Part shown: piece after piece, positions 7,825-15,984 of the stretch | How positions within the stretch are numbered: position 1 is the first letter of the stretch | Layout: the number at the start of each line of letters is the position of its first letter | Source of the DNA: Methylomagnum ishizawai | GTDB taxonomy: Bacteria > Pseudomonadota > Gammaproteobacteria > Methylococcales > Methylococcaceae | Direction of reading: 5' to 3' | DNA length: 64,000 nucleotides | NCBI RefSeq assembly: GCF_019670005.1 | Contig: NZ_AP019783.1 | Coordinates: 326,001 to 390,000, forward strand | Program-made: the position numbers and the translations under genes | The notes under the pieces: model-generated | Database searches by the model: none | What the model saw: only the letters and a program-made list of their open reading frames with translations | What the model was told of the DNA's origin: nothing

Positions 7825-8237
7825 GCCGCCTTCCTCCCGTGTCCTGCCGCCGCTTCCGCCAGCATCCGGTCGAACGCCATTTCCTCCCGCACCTTCTCCA
7901 TGGCGGCGTCGATGTCGGCCTGGGCCTGAATGCCTGCGGCCCGCGCCTTGAGGTTGTCGAGGGTGGCCTTGAGGCTTCCCAGCACGAACGGCCAATCGGC
8001 GTCCGCTTCGTCGGTGTCGGCCACCGCATCGACGGCCTTGTCCAGGCGGGCCTTGAACTCGTCGGCTTCGTCCTGGGGCAGCAGGGCCAGGGCCGCGGCC
8101 ATCGTCATGCCCTGCCTGTAGTGGGCTTGGGCTTCCTCGAATCGCGCTTGCCGGGAGCGCGGCAGGCCATCCGGCCCGCGCATCATGTACTCGGTCATCA
8201 GGGCCAATTCGGCCCGGTGTGTGAAGGGGGTTGCCAT
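7821..8237 (-). CDS. Hypothetical helical early protein, 138 aa
   Basis: Starts at ATG 8237 with AGGAGG about 8 nt upstream. The protein is acidic and Ala-rich, predicted almost wholly helical, and lacks Cys or recognisable catalytic motifs. It lies between the DUF932 gene and the coupled small gene. Function unknown. Confidence 0.65.
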   Translation of the reverse strand: MATPFTHRAELALMTEYMMRGPDGLPRSRQARFEEAQAHYRQGMTMAAALALLPQDEADEFKARLDKAVDAVADTDEADADWPFVLGSLKATLDNLKARAAGIQAQADIDAAMEKVREEMAFDRMLAEAAAGHGRKAA

Positions 8238-8293
8238 GGTTGTGCCTCCTGGGAAAAAAGGGCGGGGGGTCGCCCCGCCCGAGGGAGCGCACT

Positions 8294-9361
8294 TCAGGCG
8301 GCGACCGCGATGCGGTGCCACTCCGAGGTGTTCAGGGTGAGGAGCCGCCCGCCGATCTGCTGGAGCTCGACCGCCCGGTCGTAGCCCACGGCGTCGTCGT
8401 TGGCGAGGTGGGTGATGGCGTTGAGCATTCCCCAGCGGCTGTAGTCGCCGTCGCGGATGAGGCGTTCGAGGATGGATTCGCCCTCGCCCTGGGTGATGGG
8501 CACCGCCTTCTGCAAGACCTCGACCGCCTTGACGGGCTTTTCGATGCGCGGCCCTTCGGTGGCCTCGCGCATCCGGGCCAGCAGGTTCCCGAAGCTGGCG
8601 GCGTTCATGGAATCGCGCACCGCGTCGCGCATCTTGAGGGCCAGGGCGCGGTCGTCGGCGGCGAGGGTGTCGTCCTGGAAGATCGAGGCGTCCTCCCCGT
8701 TGGATTCGACGCGCCGACCGACGTGGTTCCGGCGGATGCCCCCGGTCTCGGCGATCATCCCGTTGGTGCAGACCAGCCGGTAGACCAGGGGCCGGACCTG
8801 GAACGCGCCCAGCCCCACCTCGCTGTTGCTGATGACGATCCCGGCTTGCACCACGTCGCCCTTCTGGACTTCGCCCTCGATGCGGGGGAACAGGGCTTGG
8901 ATGTAGAGGCGCAGGTCGGTGATCTCGCTGGACACGATCTCCACCGGCTGGGCGGCGTCCAGCAGTTCGGGCAGCACCGCCTCGGCGATCTGTTCGTTGT
9001 CGATCCGGCGGTAGCGGTCGGACAGGAAGGCGCGGGCGCGGTTGTCCAGGGTGCGGACCATCCGCCGGGCCGGTTCCCGTTGGAACCAGTGGTTCAGGTT
9101 GTCGGCCAGGAGGCCGGGGGCTTCGGCCAGCATCCGGTCGTAGTAGCGGCTGGGGATGCCGGCGTGCTGGCCGATCTGCTGGTGGGCCAGGGGGAGCGGG
9201 GCCGCGTAGCCCACGCCCTCGATGTGCAGGGCCACGGCGGGTTTGTCCTCCCCGACGACCTCGATCCGCATGGCGCGGGTGTCGGCCACGAGGTCTTTCT
9301 TGGCGCTGGCCCGGCGGGCGAGTTCCTGGGCCAGTTCGACGATGGATTTTCCTGGTTTCAT
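8294..9361 (-). CDS. DUF932 family protein
   Basis: A 355-residue protein of the DUF932 family, found in phages, plasmids and ICEs. It shows the characteristic FLSDRYRRIDN, a GIVISNSEVGLGAF segment, RLVCTNGMI, and a C-terminal GMLNAITHLAND. The ATG at 9361 has GGAGCGCA upstream, like other genes of this operon. The molecular role is not established. Being the second gene of the leftward early operon implies expression at once on infection or induction. No active-site residues are known to check. Confidence 0.85.
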   Translation of the reverse strand: MKPGKSIVELAQELARRASAKKDLVADTRAMRIEVVGEDKPAVALHIEGVGYAAPLPLAHQQIGQHAGIPSRYYDRMLAEAPGLLADNLNHWFQREPARRMVRTLDNRARAFLSDRYRRIDNEQIAEAVLPELLDAAQPVEIVSSEITDLRLYIQALFPRIEGEVQKGDVVQAGIVISNSEVGLGAFQVRPLVYRLVCTNGMIAETGGIRRNHVGRRVESNGEDASIFQDDTLAADDRALALKMRDAVRDSMNAASFGNLLARMREATEGPRIEKPVKAVEVLQKAVPITQGEGESILERLIRDGDYSRWGMLNAITHLANDDAVGYDRAVELQQIGGRLLTLNTSEWHRIAVAA

Positions 9362-9446
9362 GGTGCGCTCCGGTGGAAGGGTTGTGGTGTGGCGCGGTGG
9401 CGCCCCTCGCTGCCCCCTCGCGGGGAAGGGGCAACGGGGCGGGCCG

Positions 9447-11972
9447 CTAGCCCGGGAGGCCGGCCTTGTACCCGGCCACCCAGCGGGTGTTGGTGGTTTC
9501 GTTGGCCCCGGTGAACCCGGCCACGTAGCCGGAACGGAGGGAGCGGCCCGCCATCTCGGCCTCGCGGGAGGCGCGGCCTTCGGCCTTGTCGGCGGTGCCC
9601 AGTCCGTAGCCCTGGAACCAGTCGGCGTCGGCCTTGCCGCCCTTCCGCGCGGCGGCGAAACCGCGCTTGTAGGGGGCGGAGTCCTCGATGGCCTTGGCGG
9701 CGGCGGGGGTGGGCGCTTGGCGGGGCGTGGCGGGCGTTTCTGCCGCCTTGGCTTGGGTGGCGGCCTTGGGGGCCGGTTGTGGGGCCGGGCGGGAAACCGG
9801 GGCGGCTTCCAGCTTTCCGATGCGGGCCTCGGCGGCGGCGAGCCGGTCGGCCAGCTTGACCGCTTGCTCGACCAGGAACTGGTGGGCGGCCAGCAGTTCA
9901 TCGAAGTTCAGGGGGGCGGGCTGGGCGGGTTCGGCCTGTACCGGCATGGCGGCCAGCCGTTCTTGCAACTTGGCCTCGGTGGCCTGCCTGGACTGGGCGG
10001 CGTTCCAGCCTTCCATGTAGCCCTCGTTGAACACCGGCATGGATTCGATCAAGTCGGGCTTCTCGTAGCCTTCCATCGCGTCGGAATAGCCCTGGCTGAA
10101 AGCCGTGGTTTGCGCCGGGGTGGGGGCCGGGGCTTCCTCAACCACCGGGGCCGGTTCGGCGGTCTTGGCTTCCTCGATGGCTTCCCAGGCATCGCCCTCG
10201 CAGGAAGGGGCGGCCTCGGGGGCGGGGGCCAAGCCGGTGTCGGCCTGTTCCTCAAGGCCGCGCAGGGAACGGGCGGCGTCGATCACGTCGCCCACCGTGG
10301 CCGCTTCCGGCAATTGGCCGGCCAGGGCGGCGAACTCGCCCTCGGTCATGTCGGAACCGTTGTAGACCGCCACCAGGGCCGGGGTTATTTCTTTCACTAC
10401 CGCAGCGACAGCCTTTCGCGCCGCATCCAGGGCACTCGACAACCGGCTTAGAACGTCAAAATCCTCGTTGGAATACCCGCACACGCCGCCCCGGTCCCAC
10501 CATGCCTGTGAAGCGGCCAGGGCCGGGTTTTCCGGGTCGATTTCCCGGAGTTGGGTTTCTAGAAAGGCGATATGGCCTTGATTGGCGGTTTCGGGTGCCG
10601 GGCGGGGCGGTTCGCGCATCGCCCGCGCCGCCTCGCGCTGCGCCCGGCACACCGCGCCGTGGTTCCAGCCGGAACGGTAGTCGGCCACGTCATGGGTGGG
10701 TTCGCGGCCCGCCTCGCCATCGGCGAAGCCCTCATGCCAGCGGGCCTTGCTGTGGACCGGGGCCGGGTCGGCCTTCACTTCCCCGGCCATGATGGCCAGG
10801 GTTTCTTCACGCTCCTGAGCCTCGATGTTTTCCTCGATTTCCTCGTCAGTGGGGTCGCCGCCCAGCGCTTCGTCCAGCATGACCGCGGAAGCGCCCGCCC
10901 CAACCGTTTCCTCCTGCGCGGCGGGTTCCAGCATCGGGTCGCCGCGCTTGATGATGTCCAGCGCCTTGCGGATACCGGCCATATCGTCATCGGCCCCGTG
11001 GGCGGCTTGGGCCGGGGCTTGCGGGGCCGGTTCCGGGCGCTGGGGGTGCTGCGCGTCCCAAATGGCCCGCAGGGTGTTGGTGTAGTAGAGCTTGTTGTAC
11101 ATGCCCTGGCTGAAATAGCCGCGGGCGAACGACTTGAATTCCTCAAAGCTCTCGATCTCGTCGATATGCGCGGCCAGCCGGTTGGCGATCAACTGCTCGG
11201 CCTGGGCAAAGGCCGCTTCCGGCGCGGTTTCCTGTTCCTGGGCCAGGGCTTGGGTCTGTTCGGCCTTGACGCGCTCCATGAGCGTGGCATGGGCCGCGAT
11301 GGTGGAAGCCATGGACGGGTGGGGGGTGGCGGTGTTGGGGGTCATGGGCTGCGCTCCTGTGTCGTGGTCGGGTTCGGTGGGGATGGCGGCGGGGCCGGGG
11401 GCCGGGGCCGCGGCCTGCATTTCCAATCGCCGGGCGCGGGCTTCCAAGGCCGCCGCCGCGTCCAGGTCGGCGAGGTAGGCGCGGTAATCGTCGGCATAGC
11501 CCGCGCCGCACCGCAGTTCCGCCGCCTGCCTACGCAGTTCCGCTCCGGGTCCGTCCTGGAGGGGGGCGGCCTGGACCTGTCCGGCGCGGGCGTGGGCGCG
11601 GGCTTCGGCCCTGGCCGCATAGGCCGCTTCCACCTGTTCGGGCGTCAGCGGCGCGGGGCCGGGCTTGAGGCCGATGCGGCGCACGTCGGCGTGGGTCAGT
11701 TTGTCGGCGGGGTCGATGCAGCCGTAGGGGCGGCTGGGGGCCGGAACGGCTTCCGGGGCTTGGGCTTCGAGGGCGGCGGCTTCGGCCTGGGCTTGTATGG
11801 CCCCGGCCAACTGCCGGGCGAACCGCTTATAGGCGGCGTTCCAAGCCCGCTTGGAATCGCCGAACCGGCGGGGGTGGTTTTGGCGGTCCAGCCAGGGCTG
11901 GCCGTCGATGAGGACCACGTAGGGCTTCGCGCCGTCGCCGGCTTCGCGGCGGGAAACGGTGATGTTGCTCAT
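9447..11972 (-). CDS. Large early phage protein with repeated GY/GF motifs
   Basis: An 841-residue protein, first gene of the leftward operon, behind AGGAGCGCACC. Long Ala/Glu/Pro-rich stretches separate recurrent short aromatic-glycine units: GFADGEAG (about 417), FSQGYSDAMEG (about 629), FNEGYMEGWN (about 650), YKRGFAAARKG (about 767) and LRSGYVAGF (about 817). A Val/Leu-rich helix near 700 could be a coiled coil. An internal in-frame ATG at 11345 has its own perfect AGGAGCGCA, so a second product of 632 residues (positions 210-841) is likely, or the gene arose by fusion of two. I recognise no enzyme domain. It could be an anti-host or scaffolding factor; function unknown. Confidence 0.75.
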   Translation of the reverse strand: MSNITVSRREAGDGAKPYVVLIDGQPWLDRQNHPRRFGDSKRAWNAAYKRFARQLAGAIQAQAEAAALEAQAPEAVPAPSRPYGCIDPADKLTHADVRRIGLKPGPAPLTPEQVEAAYAARAEARAHARAGQVQAAPLQDGPGAELRRQAAELRCGAGYADDYRAYLADLDAAAALEARARRLEMQAAAPAPGPAAIPTEPDHDTGAQPMTPNTATPHPSMASTIAAHATLMERVKAEQTQALAQEQETAPEAAFAQAEQLIANRLAAHIDEIESFEEFKSFARGYFSQGMYNKLYYTNTLRAIWDAQHPQRPEPAPQAPAQAAHGADDDMAGIRKALDIIKRGDPMLEPAAQEETVGAGASAVMLDEALGGDPTDEEIEENIEAQEREETLAIMAGEVKADPAPVHSKARWHEGFADGEAGREPTHDVADYRSGWNHGAVCRAQREAARAMREPPRPAPETANQGHIAFLETQLREIDPENPALAASQAWWDRGGVCGYSNEDFDVLSRLSSALDAARKAVAAVVKEITPALVAVYNGSDMTEGEFAALAGQLPEAATVGDVIDAARSLRGLEEQADTGLAPAPEAAPSCEGDAWEAIEEAKTAEPAPVVEEAPAPTPAQTTAFSQGYSDAMEGYEKPDLIESMPVFNEGYMEGWNAAQSRQATEAKLQERLAAMPVQAEPAQPAPLNFDELLAAHQFLVEQAVKLADRLAAAEARIGKLEAAPVSRPAPQPAPKAATQAKAAETPATPRQAPTPAAAKAIEDSAPYKRGFAAARKGGKADADWFQGYGLGTADKAEGRASREAEMAGRSLRSGYVAGFTGANETTNTRWVAGYKAGLPG
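11343..11356 (-). promoter_or_regulatory. Internal Shine-Dalgarno and start inside the 841-aa gene
   Basis: On the minus strand AGGAGCGCAGCCCATG places an ATG at residue 210 of the large early protein, in frame. The Shine-Dalgarno sequence is identical to those of the gene itself and of the downstream ATPase. It predicts nested translation or a past two-gene boundary. Confidence 0.55.
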
Positions 11973-12035
11973 GGTGCGCTCCTGGGGGTGTTTGTTCTTG
12001 GGGGGGTGCCCCGGTTGGGTGGGGGCTTGGGGCTT

Positions 12036-12065
12036 AATTTACCAAAATGGTAAAATAATGGTCAA
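12036..12065 (-). promoter_or_regulatory. Leftward early promoter (PL-like)
   Basis: Minus-strand TTGACC (12065-12060), 18-bp spacer, TAAATT (12041-12036), 64 bp upstream of the first leftward gene. One operator lies in the spacer and overlaps the -10; another overlaps the -35. The layout fits direct repression by the phage repressor. Confidence 0.6.
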
Positions 12066-12080
12066 TACCAAATTGGTAAA
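12038..12080. promoter_or_regulatory. Operator pair at the leftward promoter (OL-like)
   Basis: Two 17-bp sites of form TTTACCA-N3-TGGTAAA. The site at 12038-12054 has perfect 7-bp arms. The site at 12064-12080 keeps ACCA-N3-TGGTAAA with outer mismatches. Centres are 26 bp apart. The same motif recurs three times beside the repressor gene at 15907-15974 and nowhere else that I noticed. Confidence 0.7.
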
Positions 12081-12114
12081 TTTTTTCGGGGTCGCTAAAA
12101 TTTTCATCGCCCAC

Positions 12115-12142
12115 AAAAAAGCCCGGACTGGCCGGGCTTTGG
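12115..12142 (-). terminator. Leftward Rho-independent terminator A
   Basis: Stem AAGCCCGG/CCGGGCTT (12119-12126 with 12132-12139), followed on the minus strand by six T. It would stop leftward transcripts arriving from the immunity region before they reach the early operon. Confidence 0.6.
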
Positions 12143-12150
12143 GATGAGCA

Positions 12151-12177
12151 TAAAAAAGCCCGCTCGGGGCGGGCTGG
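12151..12177 (-). terminator. Leftward Rho-independent terminator B
   Basis: Stem AGCCCGC/GCGGGCT (12157-12163 with 12169-12175), followed on the minus strand by a T tract. It is in tandem with terminator A. Together they insulate the leftward operon from antisense transcription across the restriction-modification genes. Confidence 0.6.
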
Positions 12178-12338
12178 TGGATGACGGAATGGTTGTTACC
12201 TTTTATCGTGCGGGGCTGCGCAAGGACAAGTACGGGCACACGTTGGGCTACGGGCACTCACGGCCCAATGGCCGGGTACGGCTGGACCTTCCAACCAATC
12301 GGCTCCCATAGGGTTGCTTAGGGAACAGGGATCAACTA

Positions 12339-12356
12339 TTTTCGCTGTTTTCGCTT
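12339..12356. promoter_or_regulatory. Tandem 9-bp repeat upstream of the methyltransferase
   Basis: TTTTCGCTG followed directly by TTTTCGCTT, 42 bp before the methyltransferase start. The stretch 12178-12398 holds no convincing gene. Its position makes it a possible control site for the restriction-modification genes; no regulator is identified. Confidence 0.3.
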
Positions 12357-12398
12357 ACCCCGGCGACTTGCGCCATAACGCGAGACCCAACCACGAAA

Positions 12399-13922
12399 AT
12401 GAGTGATCGCATCATGACAAGGCAGACGATTGAACGGAAAATCGCCCGCCTCCGGGCCGGAAAACAGCCCAGAGTTCTCGACTTGTTCGCCGGTTGCGGC
12501 GGACTTTCCCTCGGCTTCGAGGCCGCTGGATTTGAACTCGCCGCCGCCGTCGAATTCGACCCCGACGCGGCCCGCTCCCACGGTTTGAACTTTCACCCCG
12601 GCAAGGAAGCCCACAGCCAAGCCCGCGATATCCTTACCACCCACCCGGAAGACTTAGCCCGTGAACTGGGCCTGGGTCCAGTCGCCGAGGCTATCGATGT
12701 GATTGTCGGCGGTCCCCCCTGCCAAGCATTCGCCCGCGTCGGTCGCCCCAAACTGCGGGAAATCGACGCCCACCCCCAGGCTTTCAAGCATGACCCACGG
12801 GCACGCCTCTACCTGGAATACCTCAGCTATGTGGAAGCCTTCCAGCCCCTGGTCGTGCTAGTGGAAAACGTCCCGGACGTGCTAAACCATGGCGGACAAA
12901 ATATTGCCGAGGAAATCTGCGAAGTCTTGGAACAGAAAGGCTATCTCTGCCGCTACACCCTGCTGAACGCCGCGTTTTATGGAGTGCCCCAGACGCGGCA
13001 AAGAATGTTCTTGATCGCGTACCGGGGCGAAATCGCCGACCGGGTGGTTTTCCCGGAATCTACCCACTGGGTTGAACTGCCACCGGGCTACGAAGGCTCA
13101 CGCGCCGTAGCGCTGAAACTGCTGAACGATGGAAATATCTCCGGCGATGCCAACGATTACACAGACCCCCCGGAAGCCACTCCCGAACTGATTCCCGCCG
13201 TCACCGCTGAACAGGCGCTCGGTGACTTGCCACCGATCTATGCCCGCGACCTGCTCAAATCCGGCGAATTGCGACGGGGGGCACGCCGGTTCGATAAGCC
13301 GATGCCCTACGGTGCCCATACCAAACTATCCGCCTATGCCAGACTGATGCGGACTTGGCCAGGATTCCAAGCGCTGCCCGAAGGTCTCAAAGACCATGTC
13401 ATCCGCTACCTGCCACGCGACTATGAACTGTTCGCCCGCTTGAATCCCGGCGACCAATACCCGCAAGCCTGGAAACACGCCCACGACATGCTGGCCGAAA
13501 GGGTTCAGGAACTGCGCGGTCGGGGAATCTACATCTTTGAGGGAACCCCGGAATACGAACGCCTGAAAGAGCAAATCATCCCGCCCTATGATGTCAATAA
13601 ATTCCCGAACAAGTGGCGGAAAATGGAAGCCGACCAACCCGCCCGCACGCTCATGGCCCACCTGGGGAAGGATGGCTATAGCCACATCCACTACGACAGC
13701 GCCCAGGCGCGGACCATCTCGGTGCGGGAGGCCGCGAGGCTGCAATCCTTTCCCGATGGCTTCGTATTCAATGGCACCATGAACCCGGCCTTCCGGCAAA
13801 TTGGGAATGCGGTGCCGCCGCTTATGGCCAAGGCGCTCGCGACAACAATCATCAAACAAATCAGAGAGGGAGTAAGGGCAGGTGAAACGGAAACTTGTCC
13901 TAAAGCGGCTGTCTGCGTCTGA
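12399..13922 (+). CDS. DNA (cytosine-5) methyltransferase of a restriction-modification system
   Basis: A 507-residue C5 methyltransferase. Motif I is DLFAGCGGLSLGF (residues 28-40). The catalytic loop GGPPCQAF has the nucleophile at Cys108, motif VI ENV is at 156-158, motif VIII QTRQR is at 198-202 and C-terminal GNAVPP is motif X. The 230-residue stretch between motifs VIII and IX is the target-recognition region. The enzyme methylates cytosine in its site using SAM. The nuclease gene begins 41 nt before its end, so the pair is co-translated. An alternative start is ATG 12414. It lies between the two operator clusters of the phage and should be expressed in the lysogen. Confidence 0.93.
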   Translation: MSDRIMTRQTIERKIARLRAGKQPRVLDLFAGCGGLSLGFEAAGFELAAAVEFDPDAARSHGLNFHPGKEAHSQARDILTTHPEDLARELGLGPVAEAIDVIVGGPPCQAFARVGRPKLREIDAHPQAFKHDPRARLYLEYLSYVEAFQPLVVLVENVPDVLNHGGQNIAEEICEVLEQKGYLCRYTLLNAAFYGVPQTRQRMFLIAYRGEIADRVVFPESTHWVELPPGYEGSRAVALKLLNDGNISGDANDYTDPPEATPELIPAVTAEQALGDLPPIYARDLLKSGELRRGARRFDKPMPYGAHTKLSAYARLMRTWPGFQALPEGLKDHVIRYLPRDYELFARLNPGDQYPQAWKHAHDMLAERVQELRGRGIYIFEGTPEYERLKEQIIPPYDVNKFPNKWRKMEADQPARTLMAHLGKDGYSHIHYDSAQARTISVREAARLQSFPDGFVFNGTMNPAFRQIGNAVPPLMAKALATTIIKQIREGVRAGETETCPKAAVCV

Positions 13923-15021
13923 CTTGACGCTATTTGAATACCACTACAGGAATACCAGCGGAGCCAAACAGAAAGCGATCAACATGGACGCGGCGGTGTT
14001 CGTCAACGTCTTGTTTCCAACCCTACCGGGAAGGATCGACGCCATCCGGGATCGCGTCAAAATTACGCTGGAGGTCTATGGTCCCGGCGAGGCGGGGATT
14101 CACAGCATCACCCGGAAAATCCTCAAGCAGCAAAAGAACTGGCGCTTGAACGGCGAATTGATCGTCAATCCGCCAGAGGAGCCGGGCCGCTATGACCCTT
14201 TGCAAAAGGGTGATTATGCAATCCTGGATTTCGTTGGCGACCCGGAACCCCACACGGCCAGGATGTATTTGGTAGCGCGGGCCTTGCCACAGGATGCCGC
14301 GCTCCATGCCGCCCTTGATGCGAAATACGGAGCCGCCTTTTCTCCCAGGAAAGGGATGGAACCCATCGACCTGGAGGATTTGGCCCAACTCCTAGGCGGA
14401 TTAAGCCTGCCGGAAGGCCATCCCGTCTTGGACTTTATCGATTCCGACACGCTTGAGGACGCGGCCCAAGGCGGCGTGGAAGCGCTGCGGAAACTACGCA
14501 AACGGCGGAAAGCCCGTGGCGTGAGCCGGGAGGAATTTGGAAGGGCGAAACGGGCAGCCGAGCAAGTGGGCCGATTGGGGGAAGAAATACTCAATGGCTG
14601 GCTGGAAACGGAGCAACATGCAGGCAGGATACAGGGCTACCGTTGGGAATCGGATGCCAATGCCATCGCGCCCTATGACTTCGTGCTGGTGGAGGACGGC
14701 GCTGATATCCGCAGGATCGATGCGAAATCCACTACCGGCGATTTCAAAAATCCTATCCATGTTTCGCTGGCGGAACTTTTTGAGATGGCCGAGGGTGGGT
14801 TGCCTTACGACCTATACCGGCTTTATTCGGTTAGCGAGAACTCGGCGCGATTGCGGATCGCAAAAGGCCTACGGGAAACCGCAGCCCGGATATTGGAGCC
14901 TTTCAGGAGGTTGCCTAGCGGAGTAACAGTGGATGGGGTGTCCATAGCCCCGGAAACCTTGGGCTTTGGCGAGGAAATCATCATCAGCTTTTCAGCCAAT
15001 GACGAAGGGATCGATGAATAG
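13882..15021 (+). CDS. Type II restriction endonuclease candidate (DUF3883, PD-(D/E)XK)
   Basis: A 379-residue protein whose C-terminal part carries a DUF3883 nuclease core: a GEE helix (about 233-235), PYDF with Asp266, and IDAKS giving Asp280-x-Lys282, then a YRLYSV strand. The N-terminal 200 residues (no named domain) probably recognise the site. It overlaps the C5 methyltransferase gene by 41 nt in a different frame, which strongly implies a cognate restriction-modification pair. The overlap delays nuclease translation until methyltransferase is made. Codon use and GC are slightly lower than in neighbouring phage genes, suggesting separate acquisition. Sequence specificity cannot be read. 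Confidence 0.8.
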   Translation: MKRKLVLKRLSASDLTLFEYHYRNTSGAKQKAINMDAAVFVNVLFPTLPGRIDAIRDRVKITLEVYGPGEAGIHSITRKILKQQKNWRLNGELIVNPPEEPGRYDPLQKGDYAILDFVGDPEPHTARMYLVARALPQDAALHAALDAKYGAAFSPRKGMEPIDLEDLAQLLGGLSLPEGHPVLDFIDSDTLEDAAQGGVEALRKLRKRRKARGVSREEFGRAKRAAEQVGRLGEEILNGWLETEQHAGRIQGYRWESDANAIAPYDFVLVEDGADIRRIDAKSTTGDFKNPIHVSLAELFEMAEGGLPYDLYRLYSVSENSARLRIAKGLRETAARILEPFRRLPSGVTVDGVSIAPETLGFGEEIIISFSANDEGIDE

Positions 15022-15309
15022 CAAAACTTCCGCTGACCTGACCGAACGGGCCGACTCTGGATAGCAAACTGGCCTGAACGACTGACCCCGACTTGACCGG
15101 GAAGCTCTCCGCCTCATCTTTTTCCAAGCCCAATGAGGGTAAGCCAGAGGGCGAGAATCCCCCGCAAACGAAAAAGGCCCCCCTTTTGAAAGGAAGAAGC
15201 CTTTGGAGAATAGGGTGTCACGGATTGGCTGATAATAGCGTTTTTATCGATTTGTCAATGTAAATACTTCACAGAAAAAAGCGTGACAGGGTTGGCACAA
15301 TATACAGGA
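15022..15309. other. Intergenic between nuclease and repressor genes
   Basis: This 288-bp stretch is flanked by two convergent genes. It contains a weak leftward terminator (15170-15206) and an inverted pair TGTCACG (near 15217) / CGTGACA (near 15280) about 60 bp apart. I see no gene. Confidence 0.5.
15170..15206 (-). terminator. Weak leftward terminator after the repressor gene
   Basis: On the minus strand AAAGGC and GCCTTT arms (15199-15204 and 15173-15178) are followed by TTTTT. The loop is long, so strength is uncertain. It is correctly placed to end repressor transcription. Confidence 0.4.
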
Positions 15310-15894
15310 TTATGCCACTACTCCCGTCATACGCCGCTTCTTGTCGGAAGTTGGCTGTTCAATTACTTCTTTGGTGTTTTTCTGTTCAATTCCATCAACA
15401 AACCGCACCACACTGTCAACCTTTCCGTCCTCCATCTTCATGGTGGCAGTAATAATGTTGCGCATTTTCCCCCTCTTGCCCAGTGGCAAGATTTCTTCCG
15501 GTAAAGAGGATAGGAATTCGTCCAACCGCTGAGCAAGGTCTTCTTCACTAGAGCCTAATTGCTTCTGCTGCGTAGATGGTGAGGTTGTTTTCTTTTTTCT
15601 GCCGCGTTTACTGCCCCTCTTGTCAGCATCCCGATCAAGGATATCGGCTGCGGCCTGTTCGTCCCATATTTCTGGGTGCGGGATATCCAACCAACCATCC
15701 CCCACCTCGAAGGCGTCGGTTATTTGTTTCGCGATGCCATGGCCGATGTTGCGCGTCGGTTTTTGCCCAATGATATGAGCCACCTGGGCATCCGACTTCC
15801 GTAATTTTTCAGCAAAGGCACGCTTACTGCCGCACCTGTGGGCGGCCAGATGTCGGGCGTTCAGCCATCTTATCTTCGTGATATCCATCTTCAT
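15310..15894 (-). CDS. Phage repressor with N-terminal HTH (CI-like)
   Basis: A 194-residue protein. Residues about 10-70 form a lambda-repressor-type helix-turn-helix (KRAFAEKLRKSDAQVAHIIG) ending in the conserved DGWLDIPHP. A Lys/Arg-rich linker and a Glu-rich C-terminal region follow. There is no S24/LexA-like peptidase (no Ser-Lys dyad context), so RecA-driven self-cleavage is not expected. I chose ATG 15894, which has a GGAAG ribosome site; an upstream in-frame start would sit inside an operator. It is transcribed leftward from the operator region, opposite the Cro-like gene. It most likely binds the TTTACCA-N3-TGGTAAA operators at both early promoters. Confidence 0.8.
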   Translation of the reverse strand: MKMDITKIRWLNARHLAAHRCGSKRAFAEKLRKSDAQVAHIIGQKPTRNIGHGIAKQITDAFEVGDGWLDIPHPEIWDEQAAADILDRDADKRGSKRGRKKKTTSPSTQQKQLGSSEEDLAQRLDEFLSSLPEEILPLGKRGKMRNIITATMKMEDGKVDSVVRFVDGIEQKNTKEVIEQPTSDKKRRMTGVVA

Positions 15895-15906
15895 AATTTG
15901 CGCTTC

Positions 15907-15974
15907 CTTACCTTTAAGGTAAATGAGCAAATTGGTAAAAAAATCCCTTGCGTGTCTTTTACCATTTTGGTAAA
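15907..15974. promoter_or_regulatory. Operator triplet between repressor and Cro-like genes (OR-like)
   Basis: Three sites of the same family as at 12038-12080. Site 15907-15923 (CTTACCT-N3-AGGTAAA) is symmetrical. Site 15923-15939 has one good half (TGGTAAA). Site 15958-15974 (TTTACCA-N3-TGGTAAA) has perfect arms. The last lies between the -35 and -10 of the rightward promoter; the first lies just upstream of the repressor start. Confidence 0.7.
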
Positions 15975-15976
15975 AA
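15948..15976 (+). promoter_or_regulatory. Rightward early promoter (PR-like)
   Basis: TTGCGT (15948-15953), 17-bp spacer, TAAAAA (15971-15976). Transcription would begin about 15983, almost at the ATG at 15985. No ribosome-binding site is visible there, so a leaderless message is possible. Confidence 0.5.
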
Positions 15977-15984
15977 ATACAGCC

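Noticed and set aside
10572..12053. Long plus-strand open frame opposite the large early protein
   Set aside because: Gly/Val/Phe-rich translation typical of the reverse strand of a high-GC gene; no domains; it runs across the promoter and operators.
12181..12318. Short plus-strand ORF before the methyltransferase
   Set aside because: About 45 codons with no ribosome site and no recognisable composition; treated as non-coding leader.
15280..15310. Sigma-54-type promoter (TTGGCAC) near the repressor end
   Set aside because: The -12 element does not match and it would point into the 3' end of the convergent repressor gene.
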